NCBI RefSeq assembly: GCF_021648885.1
Contig: NZ_JAKJHZ010000003.1
Span: 62,001 to 126,000 of the forward strand
Length of the DNA: 64,000 nt
Source of the DNA: Nocardioides potassii
GTDB lineage: Bacteria; Actinomycetota; Actinomycetes; Propionibacteriales; Nocardioidaceae
Direction: 5' to 3'
The translations under genes and the position numbers were made by a program. Below the pieces are notes generated by a model. That model had not been told where the DNA came from. It saw nothing but the letters and a program-made list of their open reading frames with translations, and did not search any database. Positions within the stretch are counted from its first letter, which is position 1. Every line of letters starts with the position of its first letter. This document shows, in pieces, positions 25,102 through 33,693 of this stretch.

Positions 25102-27747
25102 ATGAGCGACCAGGCAGCCACCCCCTCACCCAGCCCCGCCGCCGCGCCGGACGACGGGCCGCGCGCCAGCTGGTGGCAGACGTTCCGGCGGCTGCCGCGA
25201 GCCGTGCGGTGGACCGCGTGGACGGCCGTCGGTCTCGTGCTGGTGCTGATCGTCGTCGTGGCCGCCGCGGTGGTCGTCGTACGGCGTCCGCTGCCGCAGA
25301 CCGACGGCAAGGCGACCCTCGCCGGCCTGACCGCGTCGGTCGACGTGCTGCGCGACGACCACGGCATTCCTCAGATCTACGCCGACGACGACGCGGACCT
25401 GATGCGGGCCCAGGGCTACGTGCACGCCTCCGAGCGGTTCTTCGAGATGGACTTTAGGCGCCACGTCACGGCGGGCCGGCTCTCCGAGCTGTTCGGGCCC
25501 GACACCCTGGAGACCGACAAGTTCATCCGGACGATGGACTGGCGCGGCGTCGCCGAGCAGGAGTGGGCGCTGCTGCAGCCGGCCACCCGCGATGCGCTGA
25601 CGGCGTACGCCGAGGGGGTCAACGCCTACCTCGACGAGCGCTCGGGGTCTCAGCTGGCGACCGAGTACGCCGTGCTCGGGCTGTCCGGGCTCGACTACAC
25701 GCCCGAGGACTGGGACCCGGTCGACTCACTGGCCTGGCTCAAGGCGATGGCGTGGGACCTGCGCGGCAACATGGACGCCGAGGTCGACCGCGTGCAGCTG
25801 TCCGTGGACCACACGCCCGAGGAGATCGCGTCGCTGTGGCCCGAGTACCCCTACGACGCGCACCCGCCGATCGTCTCCGGCGGCGGCGTGGTCGACGGGG
25901 TCTTCGAGCAGAACGCCACGGCCAACGGCACCCGCAACCCCCGCCGGCCGGCGTACCCGCCCGCCGTGGTCAAGGCGCTCGAGCGCGTGCAGGACACCGT
26001 CGACGCGATGCCCGACCTGCTCGGGTCCGGACGTGGCCTGGGCAGCAACTCGTGGGTCGTCGACGGCGAGCACAGCTCGACCGGCATGCCCCTGCTGGCC
26101 AACGACCCGCACCTCGGCATCAGCCAGCCGGGCATCTGGATGCAGATGGGCCTGCACTGCCGCGAGATCACCCCTGACTGCACCCTCGACACGAGCGGGT
26201 TCACCTTCTCCGGGGTGCCGGGCGTGATCATCGGGCACAACGCCGACATCGCCTGGGGATTCACCAACCTCGGGCCCGACGTCACCGACCTCTTCCTCGA
26301 GCAGACCGAGGGCGACGACCGCTACGTCCGCGACGGCCAGCCCGAGCCGATCGACGTGCGCACCGAGACGATCAAGGTGCGCGGCGAGGACGACGTCGAG
26401 CTGCGCGTGCGCAAGACCGTGCACGGACCGCTGATCAGTGACGTGTCGTCGCAGTTCGCAACGGTGGGGGCCAACGCGCCGACCGACGAGCCCGGCGAGC
26501 GCGGGAGCGGGTACGCCGTCGCGCTGGCGTGGACGGCCCTCGACCCGGCGCCCACGGCAGACGCGATCCTGGGGCTCAACCGGGCCTCGAACTGGGACGA
26601 GTTCCGGGAGGCGGCGTCGGAGTTCGCGGTGCCCGCGCAGAACCTCGTCTACGCCGACCGCGAGGGGCACATCGGCTACCAGTCACCCGGCCGGATCCCG
26701 ATCCGGCGGGCGGGCAACGACGGCACGATGCCGGTCGAGGGCTGGATCAGCGCGAACGACTGGTCGGGCGACTACGTCCCCTTCGACGGCCTGCCCAGCG
26801 TGCTCGACCCGGAGGAGGGCTTCATCGCCACCGCCAACCAGGCGGTCATCGGCGAGGACTACCCCTACCTGTTGACGATGGACTGGGACTACGGCTACCG
26901 CTCGACGCGGATCCGCGACGCGCTGCTCGCCGAGGGCGAGCTGTCGGTGCAGGAGATGGCGCGCCTCCAGCTCGACACGACCAACCCGATGGCCGAGACG
27001 CTGGTGCCCTACCTGCTCGACATCGAGGACCTGCCCAACGGCTACTACCGCAACGCCCAGAACCTGCTGCGCGGCTGGGACTTCTCCTCGCCCGCCGACA
27101 GTGCGCCGGCGGCGTACTTCAACGCGGTGTGGCGCAACCTGCTCGAGCTGACCTTCCACGACGACCTGCGCGAGCGGTCGTGGCCCGACGGCGGCGACCG
27201 GTGGTTCCTGGTGGTGAGCGGGATGCTGACCGACCCGGCCGGACCGTGGTGGGACGACGTCACGACCGAGGACGCCGTCGAGACCCGCGACGACATCCTG
27301 CGGCAGGCGATGATCGACGCCCGCGACGAGCTCACCCGCGCGCAGGCGCGCGACCCGCGCCGCTGGACCTGGGGCCACCTGCACCGGATGAACCTCCACA
27401 ACCCGACCCTCGGCGAGTCCGGGGTCGGGCTCGTCGAGCGGCTCTTCAACCGCGACGGCTGGCAGGTTGGCGGCGGCTCGTCGATCGTCGACGCGACGTC
27501 GTGGAACGCCGCCGACGGCTACGACGTCACCGCCGCGCCGTCGATGCGGATGGTCGTCTCGCTCGCCGACTTCGACGACTCGCGCTGGATCAACCTCACC
27601 GGGGTCTCCGGCCACCCCGCGTCCTTGCACTACGCCGACCAGACCGAGCTCTACGTGGAGGGCGAGACCCTCCCGTGGGCTTGGTCCCGCGAGGCCGTGG
27701 ACGCGGCGACCGAGGACCGCCTGGTGCTGAAGCCGGCGGGCGACTAG
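25102..27747 (+). CDS. Penicillin acylase family N-terminal-nucleophile hydrolase
   Basis: 881 aa. A cytosolic Pro/Ala-rich start and one membrane helix (about residues 37-60) anchor or export the protein. The alpha part contains VDVLRDDHGIPQIYADDDAD and RAQGYVHASERFFEMDFRRH, typical of the family. Autocleavage should occur before Ser315 in GLGSNSWVVDG, making Ser315 the nucleophile. Beta-subunit signs are PLLANDPHLGISQPGIWMQM and NLGPDVTDLF. These enzymes cleave amide bonds of beta-lactams, acyl-homoserine lactones or cyclic lipopeptides, and the natural substrate here is unknown. ATG at 25102 has GGTGG upstream; ATG at 25090 is possible. Confidence 0.9.
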   Translation: MSDQAATPSPSPAAAPDDGPRASWWQTFRRLPRAVRWTAWTAVGLVLVLIVVVAAAVVVVRRPLPQTDGKATLAGLTASVDVLRDDHGIPQIYADDDADLMRAQGYVHASERFFEMDFRRHVTAGRLSELFGPDTLETDKFIRTMDWRGVAEQEWALLQPATRDALTAYAEGVNAYLDERSGSQLATEYAVLGLSGLDYTPEDWDPVDSLAWLKAMAWDLRGNMDAEVDRVQLSVDHTPEEIASLWPEYPYDAHPPIVSGGGVVDGVFEQNATANGTRNPRRPAYPPAVVKALERVQDTVDAMPDLLGSGRGLGSNSWVVDGEHSSTGMPLLANDPHLGISQPGIWMQMGLHCREITPDCTLDTSGFTFSGVPGVIIGHNADIAWGFTNLGPDVTDLFLEQTEGDDRYVRDGQPEPIDVRTETIKVRGEDDVELRVRKTVHGPLISDVSSQFATVGANAPTDEPGERGSGYAVALAWTALDPAPTADAILGLNRASNWDEFREAASEFAVPAQNLVYADREGHIGYQSPGRIPIRRAGNDGTMPVEGWISANDWSGDYVPFDGLPSVLDPEEGFIATANQAVIGEDYPYLLTMDWDYGYRSTRIRDALLAEGELSVQEMARLQLDTTNPMAETLVPYLLDIEDLPNGYYRNAQNLLRGWDFSSPADSAPAAYFNAVWRNLLELTFHDDLRERSWPDGGDRWFLVVSGMLTDPAGPWWDDVTTEDAVETRDDILRQAMIDARDELTRAQARDPRRWTWGHLHRMNLHNPTLGESGVGLVERLFNRDGWQVGGGSSIVDATSWNAADGYDVTAAPSMRMVVSLADFDDSRWINLTGVSGHPASLHYADQTELYVEGETLPWAWSREAVDAATEDRLVLKPAGD

Positions 27748-27766
27748 AGGCCCTCGGCTCCGGGCT

Positions 27767-27851
27767 GGAGTCACCGGATGTCCGGTGACTCCTACGGTTA
27801 GTAGCCGAGATCTCGGCCACGAAGCGTGGTGGTCACCGGATATCCGGTGAC
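27767..27851. repeat. Cluster of three palindromes between convergent genes
   Basis: GGAGTCACCGGA/TCCGGTGACTCC (27767-27792), GCCGAGATCTCGGC (27804-27817) and GTCACCGGATATCCGGTGAC (27832-27851). The first and third are copies of one palindrome family. The third supplies the last codons and the TGA of the cyclo-ligase gene on the minus strand. Likely a bidirectional terminator built from repeated elements. Confidence 0.75.
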
Positions 27852-28444
27852 TCCAGCGACCGCACGCCGCTCCCGGTGAGGGCGAAGCCGACCCGTACGT
27901 CGTGGGGATCCGCCGGCACGGGAAGGCCGACCTCGTCGTCGTACAGCACCACGGCGACCGGGGTCCCAGCAGTGATGCGGGGGAGGGCGCGGTCGTAGCA
28001 CCCGCCACCCTGGCCGAGCCGCGCGCCGTCGAGCGAGACACCCGTCCCCGGCACCAGTACGACGTCCGCGCGGGCGATGGCGTCCTTGCCGAGCCGCGGC
28101 CCGGTGGGCTCGAGCAGCCCGCGCACGGCCGGGGCCAACGAGGACCGGCCGGCGTACACCGCCCAGTCGAGGTCGAGCCCCGCGACCACGACGGGCAGCA
28201 GCACGCGCTTGCCGGCGGCGACGAGCGCGTCGAGGAGCAGGCCGGTGCCGGGCTCGCTACCGACGGAGACGTAGGCCGCCACCGTCGCCGCGTCGCGCAC
28301 CGGGCGCCACGCGAGGGCTACCTCGGCCACCGAGGAGGAGAACGCGGCGGCGGCCTCCAGCGGGCGGCGCTTGCGCGCGGCCTTCACCTGGTCACGCAGT
28401 GCGCTCTTGGCGAACGTGCTGTCGGCCGACTGTGGCGAGGACAC
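27833..28444 (-). CDS. 5-formyltetrahydrofolate cyclo-ligase
   Basis: 203 aa. Converts 5-formyl-THF plus ATP into 5,10-methenyl-THF in one-carbon metabolism. Family signs are KSALRDQVKAARKRR at the N-terminus, VAAYVSVGSEPGT, then DVVLVPGTGVSLDGARLGQG and GGCYDRALPRI, the ATP/folate-binding loop. Length is normal. The C-terminal ESPDIR and the stop are contributed by a palindromic repeat. Divergent from the UTP-glucose-1-phosphate uridylyltransferase gene with a 22-bp gap. Gene order matches the conserved actinobacterial block. Confidence 0.93.
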   Translation of the reverse strand: MSSPQSADSTFAKSALRDQVKAARKRRPLEAAAAFSSSVAEVALAWRPVRDAATVAAYVSVGSEPGTGLLLDALVAAGKRVLLPVVVAGLDLDWAVYAGRSSLAPAVRGLLEPTGPRLGKDAIARADVVLVPGTGVSLDGARLGQGGGCYDRALPRITAGTPVAVVLYDDEVGLPVPADPHDVRVGFALTGSGVRSLESPDIR

Positions 28445-28454
28445 GAGAGCAGCC

Positions 28455-28460
28455 TACGAT
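28455..28460 (+). promoter_or_regulatory. -10 element of a leaderless promoter
   Basis: TACGAT, 6 nt before the ATG at 28467. The spacing places the transcription start at or near the A of ATG and no Shine-Dalgarno is present, so a leaderless mRNA is likely. Confidence 0.55.
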
Positions 28461-28466
28461 CGAACC

Positions 28467-29870
28467 ATGGCAAGCAAGGGCAACGGTCGGGGCCTCGACC
28501 TCGCGCGTCAGAAGATGCGCGACGCGGGGGTCGACGAGGTCGCGATCGACACGTTCGCGCACTACTACCGGCTCCTCGAGCACGGTGAGACCGGCATGAT
28601 CGCCGAGGACACCATCGAGCCGCTCGACATGGAGGCGCTGGCCGACGTCGTGGTCCCCGACGACGTCGCCGCCGAGGCGATCGGCAAGACGGCCGTCATC
28701 AAGCTCAACGGCGGCCTCGGCACCTCGATGGGCATGGACCGCGCGAAGTCGCTGCTGTGTGTGCGCCGCGGCCTCAGCTTCCTCGACATCATCGCCCGGC
28801 AGGTCCTGCACCTCCGTCAGCAGTACGGCGTCACCCTGCCGCTGATGTTCATGAACTCCTTCCGAACCTCGGCCGACACGATGGCCGCGCTCGAGCGCTA
28901 CGACGACCTCGCCGTCGACGGTCTCCCGCTGGAGTTCCTCCAGAACAAGGAGCCCAAGCTCCTCGCCGCCGACCTCATGCCGGCGGCCTACCCCAAGGCC
29001 CCCGACCTCGAGTGGTGCCCGCCCGGCCACGGCGACATCTACACGGCCTTGCGCGGCACCGGCCTGCTCGCGCGACTCCAGGACGCCGGCTACCGCTACG
29101 TCTTCGTCTCCAACTCCGACAACCTCGGTGCCGTGCCCGACGCGCGGGTGGCGGGCTGGTTCGCCCAGAGCGGTGCGCCGTTCGCCATCGAGGCCGTGCG
29201 GCGTACGCCCTCGGACCGCAAGGGCGGCCACTTCGCCCGCCGCAAGAGCGACGGCCGCATCGTGCTGCGCGAGACCGCGCAGACCCCGGACCAGGACAAG
29301 GAGGCGCTGGCCGACCTCGACCGCCACCGGTACTGCTCGACCAACAACCTCTGGTTCGACATCGAGGCGATGACCAGCACCCTCGACGCACGCGGCGGCA
29401 TCCTCGGCCTCCCCCTCATCAAGAACGTCAAGCACCTCGACCCGGCCGACCCGTCCACCCCCGAGGTGATCCAGGTCGAGACCGCCATGGGTGCGGCGAT
29501 CGAGGTCTTCGAGGGCGCCACGACCATCGAGGTCGGTCGCGACCGCTTCGTGCCGGTGAAGACCACCGACGACCTGCTCGTGCTCCGCTCCGACGTCTAC
29601 GACCTCGGCAAGGACTTCGTGCTCGACCAGGCCGGCGACGAGGTGCCCTACGTCTCGCTCGACGGCGACTTCTACAAGCTGGTCGGCGACTTCGACAAGC
29701 GCTTCCCCGAGGGGGCGCCGTCGCTGCGCGAGGCCGGCTCGTTCACCGTCGAGGGCGACTGGACGTTCGGCCGCGGGGTGAAGGTCGTGGGCGAGGTGTC
29801 GCTGGAGTCGAGGGCGGCGCAGCGGGTCGAGGGCGGGACCGTCCTCGACGAGCAGGAGCAACATGCCTGA
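28467..29870 (+). CDS. UTP-glucose-1-phosphate uridylyltransferase, eukaryotic-type UDPGP class
   Basis: 467 aa. Makes UDP-glucose from UTP and glucose-1-phosphate for wall polymers and glycosylation. The nucleotide-binding motif KLNGGLGTSMGMDRAKSLL and later NKEPKLLAADL, PPGHGDIYTAL and VSNSDNLGA are those of the UDPGP (eukaryote-like) class, not of bacterial GalU, although it occupies the place galU has in related genomes. The C-terminal beta-helix (about 390-460) is present. Translation of the next gene starts 8 bp before its stop, so it heads an operon with glp, moaC, mogA and rimJ. Confidence 0.92.
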   Translation: MASKGNGRGLDLARQKMRDAGVDEVAIDTFAHYYRLLEHGETGMIAEDTIEPLDMEALADVVVPDDVAAEAIGKTAVIKLNGGLGTSMGMDRAKSLLCVRRGLSFLDIIARQVLHLRQQYGVTLPLMFMNSFRTSADTMAALERYDDLAVDGLPLEFLQNKEPKLLAADLMPAAYPKAPDLEWCPPGHGDIYTALRGTGLLARLQDAGYRYVFVSNSDNLGAVPDARVAGWFAQSGAPFAIEAVRRTPSDRKGGHFARRKSDGRIVLRETAQTPDQDKEALADLDRHRYCSTNNLWFDIEAMTSTLDARGGILGLPLIKNVKHLDPADPSTPEVIQVETAMGAAIEVFEGATTIEVGRDRFVPVKTTDDLLVLRSDVYDLGKDFVLDQAGDEVPYVSLDGDFYKLVGDFDKRFPEGAPSLREAGSFTVEGDWTFGRGVKVVGEVSLESRAAQRVEGGTVLDEQEQHA

Positions 29871-31104
29871 CGGGCACCCCGGCCTCCTCCCGGTGGGGGA
29901 CTACGTCGAGCGCATCCTGGCCACGATCTCCCCGCTGCCGGCGTTCCCGCAGCCGCTGATGGAGGCGCTGGGGCTCGCGCTCGCCGAGGACGTCGTCGCG
30001 CCGATCTCGTTGCCGAGCTTCGACAACTCCGCCATGGACGGCTACGCCGTGGTCGCCGACGACGTGGCGGGCGCGTCGGAGGACTCGCCGGTCGTGCTGC
30101 CCGTGGTCGGCGAGATCGGGGCCGGCCAGTCCTCGATCCTGGCGATGTCGCCCGGCACCGCGGTCAAGATCATGACCGGCGCCCCGGTGCCGACCGGCGC
30201 GACCACGGTCGTCCCCTACGAGTGGACGGATCGCGGCGTCGCGCAGGTGCGCATCGACCGGCCGGCGACGGTCGGCCAGCACATCCGCCCGACCGGCGAC
30301 GACATCTCCGAGGGCGACATGCTGCTGGAGGAGGGCACCGTCCTCGGCCCGCGCCACCTCGGCATGCTCGCGGCCGTGGGACGCGCGACCGTGCGCACCC
30401 GTCCGCGACCGCGCGTCGTCGTCATCTCCACCGGCTCCGAGCTGCGCGACCCCGGTACGCCGCTGGGCCACGACTCCATCTACGACGGCAACTCCTACCT
30501 CCTCGCCGCGGCCGCCCGTGCCGCCGGCGCGATCGCCTACCGCGTCGGCATCGTCCCCGACGAGTCCCATGCCTTCACCGAGGCGCTGAGCGACCAGCTG
30601 GTGCGCGCCGACATCGTCGTGACGAGCGGCGGCGTCAGCGAGGGCGACTTCGACGTCGTGAAGGAGTCGCTGTCGCAGCACGGCACGATGTGGTTCGGCG
30701 GCGTCGGCATGCAGCCCGGCAAGCCGCAGGGCTTCGGGACGATCGGCGAGGACGACACCCCGGTCTTCACCCTGCCCGGCAACCCCGTCTCGTCCTACGT
30801 CTCCTTCGAGATGTTCGTGCTGCCCGCGATCCGCCGGATGATGGGCAAGCTGCCCTACTCCCGGCCGCTCGCGCGGGCCCGGCTCACCCACGGCCTCTCG
30901 TCGCCCGAGGGCAAGGTCCAGCTGGTGCGCGGGCTCGTCGACTCCGACCGCGGCGGCAGCTTCGTCTCACCGGTCGGCGGCCACGGCTCCCACCTGATCG
31001 GCGACCTCGCCACGTCCAACTGCCTGATCGAGGTGCCGGCCGACGTCACCTCGCTCGCGGCGGGCGAGATGGTCGCGGTCCGCAGGCTCGACGAGGACTT
31101 CTGA
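29863..31104 (+). CDS. glp: MoeA/gephyrin-like protein, probable Glp
   Basis: 413 aa with the full MoeA layout: N-terminal segment SLPSFDNSAMDGYAVVADDV, middle domain VVVISTGSELRDPGTPLG and IVVTSGGVSEGDFDVVKESL, and C-terminal barrel LPGNPVSSYVSFEMFVLPAI. MoeA inserts molybdate into molybdopterin. In Corynebacterium the paralogue in this genomic place is Glp, which binds FtsZ and the membrane receptor GlpR; here a GlpR-like gene lies four genes downstream. The presence of moaC and mogA directly after it leaves a genuine cofactor role possible too. Sequence alone cannot separate the two, and it may do both. Confidence 0.85.
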   Translation: MPDGHPGLLPVGDYVERILATISPLPAFPQPLMEALGLALAEDVVAPISLPSFDNSAMDGYAVVADDVAGASEDSPVVLPVVGEIGAGQSSILAMSPGTAVKIMTGAPVPTGATTVVPYEWTDRGVAQVRIDRPATVGQHIRPTGDDISEGDMLLEEGTVLGPRHLGMLAAVGRATVRTRPRPRVVVISTGSELRDPGTPLGHDSIYDGNSYLLAAAARAAGAIAYRVGIVPDESHAFTEALSDQLVRADIVVTSGGVSEGDFDVVKESLSQHGTMWFGGVGMQPGKPQGFGTIGEDDTPVFTLPGNPVSSYVSFEMFVLPAIRRMMGKLPYSRPLARARLTHGLSSPEGKVQLVRGLVDSDRGGSFVSPVGGHGSHLIGDLATSNCLIEVPADVTSLAAGEMVAVRRLDEDF

Positions 31105-31586
31105 TGAGCGACCCCGCCCCGACCCGGCTCACGCACGTCGACGAGAGTGGCGCCGCCCGGATGGTCGACGTCGGCGACAAGCCCGTCACGGCACGTACGG
31201 CGTCCGCGTCCGGCCGCGTGCTCGTCAGCCCGACCGTCGTCGAGCTGCTGCGCGGCGAGGGCGTGCCGAAGGGTGACGCGCTCGCGGTGGCCCGGATCGC
31301 CGGGATCATGGGTGCGAAGCAGACACCCGCACTCGTCCCCCTGTGCCACCCGCTCTCGATCTCGGGTGTCACCGTCGACCTCTCCGTCACCGACGAGTCC
31401 GTCGACATCGTTGCCACCGTCCGCACCACCGACCGCACCGGCGTCGAGATGGAGGCGCTGACCGCCGTGTCGGTCGCCGCGCTCACGGTCGTCGACATGG
31501 TCAAGGCCGTCGACAAGGCGGCCGTGATCACCGACATCCAGGTCGAGACCAAGAGCGGCGGCCGGTCCGGGGACTGGCAGCGATGA
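31104..31586 (+). CDS. moaC: Cyclic pyranopterin monophosphate synthase MoaC
   Basis: 160 aa. Completes cyclic pyranopterin monophosphate formation in molybdenum cofactor synthesis. Family signs are RLTHVDESGAARMVDVGDKP, the KGDALAVARIAGIMGAKQTP segment, LVPLCHPLSISGV, and TGVEMEALTAVSVAALTVVD with a following MVKAVDK, which hold the active-site His, Glu and Lys. The start overlaps the previous stop by 1 bp (TGATG). Confidence 0.96.
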   Translation: MSDPAPTRLTHVDESGAARMVDVGDKPVTARTASASGRVLVSPTVVELLRGEGVPKGDALAVARIAGIMGAKQTPALVPLCHPLSISGVTVDLSVTDESVDIVATVRTTDRTGVEMEALTAVSVAALTVVDMVKAVDKAAVITDIQVETKSGGRSGDWQR

Positions 31587-32059
31587 GCCTGCGCGCCGCC
31601 GTGGTGGTGGCCTCCAACCGCGCCGCCTCGGGGGTGTACGCCGACGAGACCGGCCCGCTCATCGTCGACTGGCTGCGCGGCCAGGGCTTCGACTGCGACG
31701 AGCCGGCCGTGGTCCCCGACGGCGACCCGGTGCGCGAGGCGATCGCGGCCGCGGTGGCCGACCGCGCCCGCGTCGTGCTCACCACCGGCGGGACCGGGCT
31801 GACGCCGACCGACCGCACGCCCGAGGCCACCGCGCCGCTGCTCGACCGCGAGGTGCCGGGCATCGCCGAGGCCATCCGGGCCGCCGGGGTCGCCAAGGGC
31901 GTCCCGACCGCGATGCTGTCGCGCGGCCTCGCCGGCATCGCCGGGGACTGCCTCGTCATCAACCTGCCGGGGTCGCGCGGGGGCGTGAAGGACGGCCTGG
32001 GAGTGCTCGAGCCGGTGCTGCGCCATGCGGTCGAGCAGGTAGTCGGGAGCGACCACTGA
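31583..32059 (+). CDS. MogA/MoaB-family molybdopterin adenylyltransferase
   Basis: 158 aa. The motif VVLTTGGTGLTPTDRTPEAT and the C-terminal NLPGSRGGVKDGL are diagnostic for the MogA/MoaB fold, which adenylates molybdopterin before metal insertion by MoeA. Overlaps moaC by 4 bp (ATGA). With glp and moaC it makes a partial cofactor cluster embedded in the cell-division locus; moaA, moaD and moaE are not in the window. Confidence 0.93.
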   Translation: MSLRAAVVVASNRAASGVYADETGPLIVDWLRGQGFDCDEPAVVPDGDPVREAIAAAVADRARVVLTTGGTGLTPTDRTPEATAPLLDREVPGIAEAIRAAGVAKGVPTAMLSRGLAGIAGDCLVINLPGSRGGVKDGLGVLEPVLRHAVEQVVGSDH

Positions 32060-32676
32060 GCACGCTGGGCGGCGCGTCGCCCGGCTGGCCCGCGCGCCTG
32101 GAGTCGCACGGTGTCGTGGTCCGGTCGCTGCGCCGCTCCGACGCCGACGAGTGGCAGGCCGTGCGGGCCCGCAATAACGACTGGCTGCGTCCGTGGGACG
32201 CGACGGTCCCGCCCGGCGCCAGCCCGCGCCCGTCGTCGTACCGCGCGGTCACCCGCTCGCTGCTGCAGCAGGCCCGGCGCGGGCAGAGCCTGCCGTTCGT
32301 GATCAAGGTCGACGGCCGGTTCGTCGGGCAGGTCACCGTCAGCAACGTCGCACGCGGCTCGGCGCAGTGGGCCTCGATCGGCTACTGGGTGTCCATGGAC
32401 GTCGCCGGGCGCGGCGTCGCCCCGCGTGCCGTCGCCATGGTCATCGACCACTGCTTCGGCCCGGTCGGGCTGCACCGGGTCGAGATCTGCGTGCGCCCGG
32501 AGAACACCAACTCGCTCCGGGTGGTGGAGAAGCTCGGCCTCGAGCAGGTCGGCTACGCGCCGCGCTTCCTCCACATCGACGGTGCCTGGCGCGACCACCG
32601 GGTGTTCGCCGTGACGGCGGAGGAGTGTCCCGAAGGGATCGCCGCTCGGCTCGAGACCCACCAGTCACACCAGTAG
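32056..32676 (+). CDS. RimJ-like GNAT acetyltransferase
   Basis: 206 aa if started at CTG 32056. GNAT motifs: LRRSDADEWQAVRARNNDWL, FVIKVDGRFVGQVTVSNV, IGYWVSMDVAGRGVAPRAVA (acetyl-CoA loop), and RPENTNSLRVVEKLGLEQVG. It resembles RimJ/RimL, which acetylate ribosomal protein N-termini. No ATG, GTG or TTG lies between the previous stop and GTG 32116, where the first strand would be cut off. CTG 32056 overlaps the mogA stop (CTGA) and has GGGAG six bases upstream, so a CTG start is likely. rimJ is constant in the glp-glpR neighbourhood. Confidence 0.85.
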   Translation: MSTLGGASPGWPARLESHGVVVRSLRRSDADEWQAVRARNNDWLRPWDATVPPGASPRPSSYRAVTRSLLQQARRGQSLPFVIKVDGRFVGQVTVSNVARGSAQWASIGYWVSMDVAGRGVAPRAVAMVIDHCFGPVGLHRVEICVRPENTNSLRVVEKLGLEQVGYAPRFLHIDGAWRDHRVFAVTAEECPEGIAARLETHQSHQ

Positions 32677-32692
32677 TTCTGCGACACACCTC

Positions 32693-32730
32693 TTGACATC
32701 CGCCCCACCCCCGCCTAGCCCTCCTACGCT
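32693..32730 (+). promoter_or_regulatory. Promoter of glpR
   Basis: TTGACA at 32693-32698 and TACGCT at 32725-32730, the latter 6 nt before the GTG at 32737. The spacing between them is too long (26 bp) for one promoter; TAGCCC at 32716 gives 17 bp. Either way glpR seems to have its own start site and a leaderless message is possible. Confidence 0.45.
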
Positions 32731-32736
32731 GCGAGC

Positions 32737-33663
32737 GTGGACCTGAGCGCTCTCATCTTCGTCGCCCTTGCCGTGGCGTGGGCCGTCTACCTGATCCCCA
32801 AGGCCCTCAAGCACCACGACGAGGTGGTCCGGAGCCGGTCGGTCGAGAAGTTCTCCCACACCATGCGGATCCTCGCGCGCCGCGAGCCCGTCGACCGCCG
32901 CAACGCCCGCCTGGTCGTCGCGCCCATCCGCGCCGTGCTCCGCCCGCCGGTCGAGACCAAGGCGCACGCGCCGGTCGAGCCCGTCGCCACCGTGACCACG
33001 CAGGTCCGTCGCGAAGTGACGACCTCCGTCCGCGCCCGGACGACGCCCGCGGCCGAGCGTGCCTCCGCGCGCCGTGCCGCCAAGCGGCGTCGCAACGTCC
33101 TCGGCCTCGTCCTGCTCGCCAACGCCGTCGTCATCGGTCTCGCCGCGACCTCGGTGATCACCTGGCCGTGGGTCGCCGTGCCCGCGGCCGTGCTGGTCGC
33201 CTGGCTGGTCGCGTGCCGCGTCTCGGTCCGTGCCGAACGGCGCCAGCGCGACGCCCGCGCCGCCATCGAGATCGGCTACCCGCCGGTGGTCGAGGACGAC
33301 CGCGACGACGACCTCGACCTCACCGGTGAGCTGCCCGTGTCGCCGCCGCAGCCGCGCAGCCCGGCCACGCCCGCCGCGCCGGCGGAGGACGAGCCGGTCG
33401 AGGCGCCTGCCGGCGACGTGACCCCGGCTGCCGCTCCCGTGGCGGCTCCGGTCGTCGGTGGCTGGGAGATGGTGCCCACGACCCTCCCGACCTACGTCGG
33501 CAAGCCCGCCGCCCAGCGTCGTACGGTCTCCACGATCGACCTCGACTCCACCGGCGTCTGGTCCAGCGGCCACAACGACGAGGACTCCGCCCTCGCCCGC
33601 TCGGCCGAGCAGTCCGCCAGGACCGCGCGCGACGCCGACGACCGCCGCGCCAGCGGCGCCTGA
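32737..33663 (+). CDS. glpR: GlpR/SepX-like divisome membrane protein
   Basis: 308 aa. N-terminal helix (LIFVALAVAWAVYLIPKALK), then a short conserved stretch HDEVVRSRSVEKFSHTMRIL, a cytosolic linker, two adjacent membrane helices (about 122-160), and a long acidic, Pro/Ala-rich C-terminal tail. This layout and place match the actinobacterial protein called GlpR in Corynebacterium (membrane receptor of Glp) and SepX in Streptomyces, which stabilise division septa. GTG start at 32737. The tail would face the cytosol and is the presumed Glp-binding region; this is inferred from the family. Confidence 0.78.
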   Translation: MDLSALIFVALAVAWAVYLIPKALKHHDEVVRSRSVEKFSHTMRILARREPVDRRNARLVVAPIRAVLRPPVETKAHAPVEPVATVTTQVRREVTTSVRARTTPAAERASARRAAKRRRNVLGLVLLANAVVIGLAATSVITWPWVAVPAAVLVAWLVACRVSVRAERRQRDARAAIEIGYPPVVEDDRDDDLDLTGELPVSPPQPRSPATPAAPAEDEPVEAPAGDVTPAAAPVAAPVVGGWEMVPTTLPTYVGKPAAQRRTVSTIDLDSTGVWSSGHNDEDSALARSAEQSARTARDADDRRASGA

Positions 33664-33693
33664 GGCGCCTCGCCGACCGCCCGCTCTATGGAT

